Virus record (IMG/VR): IMGVR_UViG_3300010368_000098
Coordinates: 1 to 25,239 of that record
Length of the DNA stretch: 25,239 bases
Strand: one strand, 5' to 3'
From: a virus
This document shows positions 19,200-25,239 of the stretch, piece after piece. Under the pieces are notes generated by a model. It ran no database searches and was not told the DNA's origin. It was given only the letters and a program-made list of their open reading frames with translations. The position numbers were made by a program, and so were the translations under genes. How positions within the stretch are numbered: position 1 is the first letter of the stretch; each line of letters opens with the position of its first letter.

Positions 19200-22103
19200 A
19201 TGGCAATATCTAACGTCACAGAAGAACAAATTGACATCCTGACTGGCACCACCAGTCAGACGCTGGCAGAGCCAACACCTGATGCCGATGTGGCTTTAGA
19301 TACCCTTGCGACTGAGCAAGACATTACGCCTGAGATGATCACGCCTGTTGAAGAGCCGGGGCCAATCCAGCTTGCGGGTATGGGCGATGCAATAACCGGC
19401 GTTGTTAAGAGTGTGGCTGGCCGCGTTAAAAAAGCAGAAGAAAAAGTTTTGCCACCATTTCCTGATAAACCAATTCACGAGATTGGTGGTCAGGTAATTA
19501 TTAGGCCAGCAACCGAAGATGAAATGAAAACTGTCGATCTTCTGACCGGCGGTAAATATAAAAAGGGCATTAACTTTCCGCGCATTGCCGAAAGCCTCGG
19601 TGAGTTTGAGATGGCTGATTATATGGCTAGGCTCAAAGACGCAAACAAGGATTTGTTTGAGCAAGCCCGGCGCGGCACATTTAATTTTAATGATATGCTT
19701 AAAGCCGCAGAAGAGCAGGGAATTGACAACATCCTGACAGAGTGGTTAACGCGCAATGCCGGGCAAACAGCCAAACCAGAAGAGCTAGTTGGCGGCATGT
19801 TGGCAATTGTCCAAATTACAAAAGAGACAGATGAGTTAGCTGTAGCTGCTGGTAAATTGCCAGCAGGGCCAGAGCGCGACGCGGCGATGAACAGATTTTA
19901 TCAAATGGGTACGATCCGCGCCAATCTCTATGCCAACGTGTCAGGGGCAAGCAGTGAGGCTGGGCGCTCGCTTTACGCTATCCGCGCTTTTGGCGAAATG
20001 ACTGGTGAAAATTATGCGGCCACGGCATCTGAGCTTGGTAGCTTATTTGGCGCTGATGGGCCGCAGGATTTTGAGTATATTCATACGATGTATATGGCAC
20101 TGCCAAAGCCGGGCCGGGCTAAGTTTTTGCAGCAGGGTATTATGTCTAAAACTATGGATGTGATCACTGAGGTCTGGATTAACAGTATCCTGTCACACCC
20201 AACAACACATATGGTCAACATCGCTGGCAACAGCATGTTTATGATGACTAGAGTTGCTGAGACTTATCTTGCGGCTGTTATTGGCAGAGGCCGATCTGCC
20301 ATCACCGGCAACACTGAGCGCGTACAAGCAAGAGAAGGTTTTGTGCAATTGGACGCAATCCGCACAAGTATTGCTGATGCGTTTGTTGTGGCCGGTAAAA
20401 CACTTTTGACTGAAGAGGCATCAGATCTTGCGTCCAAAATTGATGTGCGCCAACGCCGGGCTATTGGTGATAGTGGCGACCCGCGTGTAATTTATGATCA
20501 AATCAGCAGTGGCAACATAGCCGCTGGAACATTAAACATAATTGGCTCGCAATTGCGTATGGGCGGCAGGCTGTTACTCACTGAAGATGAGTTTTTCAAG
20601 GGCATTGGTTATCGTATGGCTTTAAGCCAAGAAGCGGCAGAACGCGGCGCAAATATGTTTGATCAAACTCTTGCGGCTGGTAAAACTTTAGATGAGGCTA
20701 AAGCTGCTGGCGCGGCTGAAGAGGCCCGCATCCTTACAAACCCCCCAGAAATTGTGGTGCAAAACTCAAAGGATGCCGCTAGGCAAATGACATTTCAGTC
20801 AGACCTTGGTGGGTTTCTTGGTGATATGCAAGGTGCAATGTCTCATCCATTGCTAAAATTATTTGTGCCGTTTTATAAAACACCAACAAACGTGATGAAA
20901 GAAACATTAAAGCGCACACCACTTTCGCTGGCGTTTCCAAGCACCAGAGAAGCATTGAAGGCTGGTGGCAGAGCCGCCGATAAAGAAATGGCAAAGATTG
21001 CGCTTGGGTCATCTGTTATGGGGATGTTTGCTTATAGTGCAATGGGGCTTGATACACCTGATAATGATGTAATGATTTTAGGATCAGGGCCATCAGATTT
21101 TAAAGCAAAACAAGCAATGGCTCGACAAGGCTTGCAGCCCTTCTCAATTAATTTTAAAAACAGAGATGAGGCTGGCAAGTGGGATGGAACTTATACATCT
21201 TACACTTATTCACGTTTTGATCCTGTTTCGGGCTTGCTTGCTATGGCAGCGGACTTTGCTTATTACTCGCAGTATGAAGATGATGTTGGCGTGTTAGAAA
21301 ACCTAGCTGCGGCTAGTGCGTTGGGCATTGCGCAATATTCTATGCAGCTTCCATTCTTACAGGGAGTGGAAGAAATGGCTTCTATATTTAGGGGCGGCAA
21401 AGACCCAAAAGCAATATTAACTAAAATGCAAGAAATGGCTGGGCAAAAACTTACAGAGGCTGGTTTGTCTCTTGCGCCTACAGTCTCATCTTTTACGGCT
21501 GGTCTTACTAGAATTGATGACCCGACTGCCCGGTCTACCTTATTACCCAAAGAAGGGATGTTTGGTGAAGATCCAACACAAGTGCCAGCTTTTATGCGTG
21601 GCTTTTATACGGCTTTACAAAAAGCCAAAGCGCGTAATCCATTCTTCAATGATACATTGCCGCCAAAGCTCAACCTTTGGGGTGAGCCAATGATGGTTGG
21701 TTCTGGGTCTGGCTGGGAATTTGTTAATCCTGTTCGCATCCAAGAAAGCAAATATTCGCCGGTTGATGAAGAGTTGCAAAGTCTTGGCGGCGGCATCACT
21801 ATGCCAGACAAAAAGCCAGATGGTGTTTTGCTCAATGCTGACCAATATAACAAATTTATTCTCTACCAAAGCAAAATGGACGCAGACGGCAATATGCCCG
21901 GTGATGATGGTTATGATATATCGACCACATTGTTGCCAAGCCTAGAAGCTATGATTGGGACAAATTATTACAAAGAAACATTTAGCAAAGAAGATAAACT
22001 AACGATGATTGTTAATCGTGTAAGCATGTTTAGACAAAGAGCAAAAATGCAGCTTAAATTAAGCGATGAAGACTTTGCGATTAAGGCGGCTGCACTGCAA
22101 TAG
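19200..22103 (+). CDS. Large internal virion / ejection protein (LPD38-like region)
   Basis: 967 residues from ATG 19200 (ATG 19197 is also in frame); AAAGGA at 19187-19192 spaces better to 19200. The N-terminal 75 residues are acidic and Pro/Thr-rich. Then come a mostly helical middle with YANVSGASSEAGRSLYAIRAF, the signature SHPTTHMVNIAGN (about residue 333), and LLKLFVPFYKTPTNVMKETLKRTPL (about 548-575), which I recognise as resembling the LPD38 large-polyvalent-protein domain. Hydrophobic stretches near 600-620 (ALGSSVMGMFAYSAMGL) and 680-720 could insert in membranes. The C-terminus has a Trp-Glu-Phe-Val-Asn motif, NPVRIQESKYSPVDEEL. With the gp15-like and 799-aa proteins it probably fills the T7 gp16 role in genome delivery. 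No enzymatic motif is visible. Confidence 0.85.
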   Translation: MAISNVTEEQIDILTGTTSQTLAEPTPDADVALDTLATEQDITPEMITPVEEPGPIQLAGMGDAITGVVKSVAGRVKKAEEKVLPPFPDKPIHEIGGQVIIRPATEDEMKTVDLLTGGKYKKGINFPRIAESLGEFEMADYMARLKDANKDLFEQARRGTFNFNDMLKAAEEQGIDNILTEWLTRNAGQTAKPEELVGGMLAIVQITKETDELAVAAGKLPAGPERDAAMNRFYQMGTIRANLYANVSGASSEAGRSLYAIRAFGEMTGENYAATASELGSLFGADGPQDFEYIHTMYMALPKPGRAKFLQQGIMSKTMDVITEVWINSILSHPTTHMVNIAGNSMFMMTRVAETYLAAVIGRGRSAITGNTERVQAREGFVQLDAIRTSIADAFVVAGKTLLTEEASDLASKIDVRQRRAIGDSGDPRVIYDQISSGNIAAGTLNIIGSQLRMGGRLLLTEDEFFKGIGYRMALSQEAAERGANMFDQTLAAGKTLDEAKAAGAAEEARILTNPPEIVVQNSKDAARQMTFQSDLGGFLGDMQGAMSHPLLKLFVPFYKTPTNVMKETLKRTPLSLAFPSTREALKAGGRAADKEMAKIALGSSVMGMFAYSAMGLDTPDNDVMILGSGPSDFKAKQAMARQGLQPFSINFKNRDEAGKWDGTYTSYTYSRFDPVSGLLAMAADFAYYSQYEDDVGVLENLAAASALGIAQYSMQLPFLQGVEEMASIFRGGKDPKAILTKMQEMAGQKLTEAGLSLAPTVSSFTAGLTRIDDPTARSTLLPKEGMFGEDPTQVPAFMRGFYTALQKAKARNPFFNDTLPPKLNLWGEPMMVGSGSGWEFVNPVRIQESKYSPVDEELQSLGGGITMPDKKPDGVLLNADQYNKFILYQSKMDADGNMPGDDGYDISTTLLPSLEAMIGTNYYKETFSKEDKLTMIVNRVSMFRQRAKMQLKLSDEDFAIKAAALQ

Positions 22104-22129
22104 ACTACAGGCAACAAATGGTTTATAAT
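22101..22129 (+). promoter_or_regulatory. Sigma-70-like promoter for the tail-fibre gene
   Basis: TAGACT (22101-22106; four of six match TTGACA), a 17-bp spacer and a perfect TATAAT (22124-22129), in the only sizeable gap (51 bp) in this region. Transcription would start near 22136, 19 nt before the fibre ATG. The -35 overlaps the stop codon of the previous gene. It would let fibre, chaperone and lysis genes be transcribed independently of the ejection genes. Confidence 0.5.
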
Positions 22130-22154
22130 CCCAGAATTGAAATGAGGCAACGCA

Positions 22155-24659
22155 ATGGCTGATTACAACATTAACGCAATTACACGCCGCCGCGTGTTTA
22201 CTGGCTCGGCAGGCGTTGGGCCGTATGCGTTTACTTTTGAAATATTAAATCAAGACGATTTAGCTGTTTATTTCAACGAGACTAAACTAACAATCACGAC
22301 AGATTACACCGTCACGATTAACGCCAACGGCACCGGGTCTGTGACGCTGATTGTTAATGTTGGTGGCAACGTGCCACAAACACCAGTAGCAGCGGATCAA
22401 GTCATTGTCGTGGGAGCGCGTGACATTGAGCGCGTCACAGACTTTGTAACAGCCGGTGACCTGCTTGCATCGAGCCTCAATGAGCAGCTTGACGCGCTGA
22501 CCATTTTTGACCAGCAACTGGCCGAGGAAGGTCAGCGCTCAATGCGAGCGCCAGTTTATGACCCGGCACTGGTGGCTGACGGCGGCACACTTGACATGAC
22601 CTTGCCCGCCAAGGCTGATCGCGTTGACGCGGTTCTGGCATTTGACACCGACGGCAACCCGATCAAAGGGCCAACGGTGTCTGGAATTACAACTATGACA
22701 GCCTTGGCCGCTGACATTACGACACTAGCCGATATTGAGGATGGCACTGTAGCCACTGACGCTATTAGCAATACGGCTACTGTTGTATCTGACATTCCCA
22801 CGGTTGCAGGCATTGCTTCTAACATAACCACAGTAGCGGGTGTTGCTGCTGATGTTACTACGGTAGCCAACAACATAACAGAAGTTACTACTTTTTCTCA
22901 GGTTTACCGTGTTGGAGCAACAGACCCCACATCAAATAATGATGTAGGCGATTTATTTTACAACACAACCTCAGACACATTAAAGGTTTGGCAGGGTGCT
23001 GCTTGGGTAATTGCTGCCAGTGAGATTGCTGGTTACTTGCCTGTCACTGGTGGCACGATAACTGGTGATTTAACGCTGTCTAACGGTGGTTATGATATTC
23101 TGTTTGATCAATCAGAAAGACATTTACTCTTTAAAAATGGTACTAAAGCGGCTTTCGGTTCAATTCCCTCTAGCGGTGCTAATCCTAACACAGCAAATAT
23201 TGAGATTTATCGAAACAATTTAGAGGGAGCCGTTATAGGTTTTGCAGACACAAGTCCAACTGTCGGCAGTAAAAATCCTAGCTATATAAAAAACTTAACG
23301 GCAGATGTAAATTATATTCAGTTTACACCAACACAAGATGTTGCATTATTCTATAATGGAGTTGAAAAGTTTGCGACTGAAAATACTGGTGTCGGGGTAA
23401 TAGGGGATATCAATGTATCAGGCTTAGTCGATGGCAGAGATGTAGCGACAGACGGAACAAAATTAGATGGTATTGAGGCGTCAGCAGATGTTACAGACGC
23501 GGGGAATGTAAACCCGCTTGTTGATGCCCACCTTAACCAAAGCACTGCGTCAAGTGGTGAGTTACTAAGCTGGAACGGTTCTGACTATGACTGGATTGCG
23601 GCTGGTGGCGGCGGTGATTTGCTGGCAGCTAACAATCTCAGTGACCTTGCTAGTGCTAGCACTGCTAGATCAAACCTTGGCTTAGGCACAGCAGCAACGA
23701 CAGCATCCACTGATTACGCCACAGCGGCACAAGGCACAACCGCTGACGCAGCGTTGCCACGCACTGGCGGTGCAATGACAGGGGCTATCACAACCAACTC
23801 GACTTTTGATGGACGAGATGTGGCTACAGATGGTGCCAAGCTCGATGGCATTGCAGCAGGCGCAAATAACTATGTACATCCAAATCATACTGGCGAAGTC
23901 ACCAGCACAGCCGATGGCGCAACGGTTATTGCTGATAATGTTGTTGATGAAGCTAATCTAAAAGTCTCTAATGCTCCCACAAATGGATATGCTTTAACGG
24001 CGCAATCTGGTGCGGCTGGTGGTTTAACGTGGGCTGCCGTGTCTGGCGGCTCATACAGCGATAGCGATGTTGACACCCATCTAAACACATCAACCGCAGC
24101 AACGAATGAGGTTCTTAGTTGGAACGGCTCTGATTACGATTGGGTTGCTCAGTCTGGCGGCGGTGGGGGTGGTTCTTATGAATTGGTGTCACACACCACA
24201 ACCAGCAGTTCTACAACTTCTGTGGTTTTTGATAACCTAAATGATGACTACATAACCTATCAATTAGTTATGAACTGGGATTTAGGTTCAGCGCAAAGCA
24301 ATAGACCTAACATAAAGGTTTATGATGGTGCGACACAAATAACTGGTATGACTGTTCATAGAAGCACAAGTGGAAGTCAAACCAATGGAACTAGCGAAAG
24401 TATCATTGAATTGGTGCGTGAATTCAACTCCAGATATTTTTCCGCTGTTATTGATATGTGGGGAATAGGTTTAACTAATAAACCATTTCAATTATTAGGT
24501 CACGGATATACAAGCTCAACCTCAAATTCAATTTGTGAAGTTGGGGCGGTAGCTGCGCCAGCGTCAGGGGTAACAGTCGACAAGATCGAAATTCTGTCAA
24601 CTTGGAGCAACATTCCAGCCGGAGCGAATTTAACGCTTTATGGCAGAAAATCGGCATAG
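22155..24659 (+). CDS. Tail fibre, T7 gp17-type N-terminus with repeat modules
   Basis: 834 residues from ATG 22155; TGAGG at 22142-22146. Residues 1-145 are the T7 tail-fibre N-terminal attachment domain (RRRVFTGSAGVGPYAFTFEIL, VVGARDIERVTDF, LNEQLDALTIFDQQLAEE). Residues about 180-255 are an imperfect repeat rich in ITTVAG-type units, likely a trimeric stalk. Then come LPVTGGTITGDLT, a DILFD/IEIYRNN/VALFYNG beta module, DGRDVATDGTKLDGI, VDAHLNQSTASSGELLSWNGSDYDW, second copies of these units, and a C-terminal domain (residues 675-834) with YELVSHTTT, IKVYDGATQIT and a final AGANLTLYGRKSA, presumably the receptor-binding tip. The tip is AT-rich (about 36% GC over 24241-24540, counted by hand) against about 65% in one N-terminal line, pointing to modular exchange. 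Confidence 0.92.
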   Translation: MADYNINAITRRRVFTGSAGVGPYAFTFEILNQDDLAVYFNETKLTITTDYTVTINANGTGSVTLIVNVGGNVPQTPVAADQVIVVGARDIERVTDFVTAGDLLASSLNEQLDALTIFDQQLAEEGQRSMRAPVYDPALVADGGTLDMTLPAKADRVDAVLAFDTDGNPIKGPTVSGITTMTALAADITTLADIEDGTVATDAISNTATVVSDIPTVAGIASNITTVAGVAADVTTVANNITEVTTFSQVYRVGATDPTSNNDVGDLFYNTTSDTLKVWQGAAWVIAASEIAGYLPVTGGTITGDLTLSNGGYDILFDQSERHLLFKNGTKAAFGSIPSSGANPNTANIEIYRNNLEGAVIGFADTSPTVGSKNPSYIKNLTADVNYIQFTPTQDVALFYNGVEKFATENTGVGVIGDINVSGLVDGRDVATDGTKLDGIEASADVTDAGNVNPLVDAHLNQSTASSGELLSWNGSDYDWIAAGGGGDLLAANNLSDLASASTARSNLGLGTAATTASTDYATAAQGTTADAALPRTGGAMTGAITTNSTFDGRDVATDGAKLDGIAAGANNYVHPNHTGEVTSTADGATVIADNVVDEANLKVSNAPTNGYALTAQSGAAGGLTWAAVSGGSYSDSDVDTHLNTSTAATNEVLSWNGSDYDWVAQSGGGGGGSYELVSHTTTSSSTTSVVFDNLNDDYITYQLVMNWDLGSAQSNRPNIKVYDGATQITGMTVHRSTSGSQTNGTSESIIELVREFNSRYFSAVIDMWGIGLTNKPFQLLGHGYTSSTSNSICEVGAVAAPASGVTVDKIEILSTWSNIPAGANLTLYGRKSA
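23430..23480 (+). repeat. Fibre repeat A, copy 1 (DGRDVATDGTKLDGIEA)
   Basis: A 17-residue unit that recurs at 23808-23858 with two changes at the end (AKLDGIAA). It is coded with many synonymous differences, so the protein and not the DNA is what is conserved, arguing for old duplication or modular assembly with structural selection. Confidence 0.8.
23520..23600 (+). repeat. Fibre repeat B, copy 1 (27 residues, SWNGSDYDW)
   Basis: The unit starting VDAHLNQSTA and ending LSWNGSDYDWIA recurs at 24069-24149 as VDTHLNTSTA ending LSWNGSDYDWVA. Both copies are followed by a Gly-rich hinge (AGGGGD; QSGGGGGG). The copies bracket repeat A copy 2. Confidence 0.8.
23808..23858 (+). repeat. Fibre repeat A, copy 2
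   Basis: DGRDVATDGAKLDGIAA, the second copy of the unit at 23430-23480. It is preceded by LPRTGGAMTGAIT, itself a second version of LPVTGGTITGDLT (near 23037), so the whole TGG-TG plus DGRDV module appears twice. Confidence 0.8.
24069..24149 (+). repeat. Fibre repeat B, copy 2
   Basis: VDTHLNTSTAATNEVL continuing to SWNGSDYDWVA, the second copy of the unit at 23520-23600, directly before the Gly-rich hinge and the AT-rich C-terminal tip domain. Confidence 0.8.
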
Positions 24660-24667
24660 GAGTTATT

Positions 24668-24919
24668 ATGATAAAAGTTGTAAATGGTGTCGAGGTTACT
24701 TTAAGTGAAGATGAAATTGCGGCAGTTAATTCAGAAAATGCGGCACAACAAGATTACTTAGTTCGTAATCAGAGAGACTCGCTGTTGCAGCAATCAGATG
24801 TTTACGCACTAGCTGACCGCATTACAGACGCTTGGACTACTTATCGCCAAGCTCTGCGTGACATACCATCACAAGCTGGCTTTCCTTTTAGCGTAACTTG
24901 GCCGACTAAGCCGGAGTAA
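24668..24919 (+). CDS. Tail fibre assembly chaperone-like protein
   Basis: 83 residues from ATG 24668, with AGGAG at 24658-24662; a longer in-frame start at 24602 would lie inside the fibre gene. It opens MIKVVNGVEVTLSEDEIAA and then has VRNQRDSLLQQSDVYALAD and WTTYRQALRDIPSQAGFPFSVTWPTKPE. The RDxLLxxSD, YRQALRDIP, GFP and VTWPTKP pattern is the tail assembly chaperone family found after tail-fibre genes, whose members assist fibre folding or attachment. Gene order directly after the fibre supports the call. Confidence 0.92.
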   Translation: MIKVVNGVEVTLSEDEIAAVNSENAAQQDYLVRNQRDSLLQQSDVYALADRITDAWTTYRQALRDIPSQAGFPFSVTWPTKPE

Positions 24920-24923
24920 AACT

Positions 24924-25100
24924 ATGAACGAAGAAAACAAAGTCATTCTGGATGTTGCTGCTGGCACCGGCACGTTTGCGGCCTATATGGCTATGGTGCC
25001 GGATTTTGTGGCTTTGTTTACCGGGATTTGGGTCTTGATACGCATCATTGAAACCGATAGCGTCAAAGTCATAATCAAAAAGCTACAAGGTCGTGTTTAA
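24924..25100 (+). CDS. Holin-like small membrane protein
   Basis: 58 residues from ATG 24924, four bases after the chaperone stop. A short N-terminus (MNEENKVI) is followed by a hydrophobic region, residues 9-41 (VAAGTGTFAAYMAMVP; FVALFTGIWVLIRII), that could make one long or two short membrane helices split at the Pro-Asp, and a basic tail (KVIIKKLQGRV). The size, topology and place at the end of the structural genes resemble short podovirus holins, which open the inner membrane at lysis. No endolysin is in the window; one may lie just downstream. It overlaps the next gene by 8 bp. Confidence 0.8.
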   Translation: MNEENKVILDVAAGTGTFAAYMAMVPDFVALFTGIWVLIRIIETDSVKVIIKKLQGRV

Positions 25101-25239
25101 AGCAATCGTACTTGCTTGTGCGATAGCAGCCCCAACTGAATGTATTGAGTTTCACGATGTTCGTGGGCCATATGCCACAATAGAGGCTTGTGAGGAACGA
25201 GCGATGACTATGGGCAGAGACATTGGTGAAATGGCTCAC
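25093..25239 (+). CDS. Small exported or membrane-anchored protein, cut by window end
   Basis: 49 codons visible, incomplete at the 3' end. The start is GTG 25093, overlapping the holin stop, with AAGG at 25087-25090. The N-terminus, FKAIVLACAIAAPTEC, looks like a short signal or anchor; then CIEFHDVRGPYATIEACEERAMTMGRDI. Two cysteines (17 and 33) could form a disulfide in the periplasm. The pattern DxRGPYxTxExCxxRAxxM recurs, to my memory, in short proteins after holins in marine phages; the function is not established, but a lysis-accessory role is plausible from position. Confidence 0.75.
   Translation, partial: MFKAIVLACAIAAPTECIEFHDVRGPYATIEACEERAMTMGRDIGEMAH

Noticed and set aside
22109-22152. 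Direct repeat AGGCAAC either side of the fibre promoter -10
   Set aside because: Seven bases only, one copy being part of the ribosome binding region; chance is sufficient.
1-25239. Lysogeny genes, integrase, att sites, CRISPR, tRNAs, defence islands, phage RNA polymerase
   Set aside because: None is visible on either strand. Absence here does not exclude them elsewhere in the genome.

Overview
The window is part of a tailed double-stranded DNA phage genome of podovirus type. Every gene I can support lies on the + strand. Genes are packed head to tail, mostly with 1-14 bp overlaps (ATGA or TAATG junctions). There are no tRNAs, rRNAs, CRISPR arrays, insertion sequences or integration genes, and no stretch of 300 bases lacks a gene. 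The protein families (short DUF6321-like and Bbp19-like proteins, T7-like connector, adaptor, nozzle and fibre, and a pair of very large ejection proteins in place of T7 gp16) are those I associate with phages of marine alphaproteobacteria. The host assignment is an inference. Base composition is moderate overall, with a clearly AT-rich tail-fibre tip.

Layout. (1) Positions 1-3776 form a replication module: a protein with an OB-fold look and an acidic, Phe-ending tail; a TOPRIM plus RecA/RepA-type primase-helicase; a helical protein ending in a near-perfect copy of the bacterial SSB tip; and a winged-helix initiator-like protein. A dense cluster of inverted and direct repeats (2478-2550) lies directly downstream of the primase-helicase. 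(2) Positions 3773-5058 hold small genes: three separate CxxC zinc-ribbon proteins, a DUF6378-like protein and a small terminase subunit. (3) Positions 5045-9599 hold the large terminase, a T7 gp13-like GNAT-fold protein, four very short basic proteins (one only 13 residues), the portal and a Bbp19-like protein. (4) Positions 9596-11693 hold scaffold, a hairpin overlapping a near-consensus sigma-70 promoter, a roughly 126-nt structured leader, the major capsid protein, a small capsid-associated protein and a strong hairpin. (5) Positions 11718-22103 hold adaptor (gp11-like), nozzle (gp12-like) and the ejection apparatus (gp14-like, gp15-like, a 799-aa protein with a possible HhH-glycosylase-like domain, a 66-aa overlapping gene and a 968-aa protein). 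(6) Positions 22101-25239 hold a second sigma-70-like promoter, the T7-type tail fibre with internal repeats, a tail assembly chaperone, a holin-like membrane protein and the start of a small exported protein cut by the window edge.

How it works together: the first block copies DNA and the terminase pair packages it through the portal into scaffolded shells. The adaptor and nozzle close the head, and the ejection proteins are loaded inside for delivery with the genome. The fibre recognises the host and the last genes begin the lysis region. No phage RNA polymerase is seen in the window and two host-type promoters are present, so late transcription by host polymerase is likely. The most interesting leads are the structured capsid leader, the SSB-tip mimic, the repeat cluster at 2478-2550 and the enzyme-like domain inside a virion protein.
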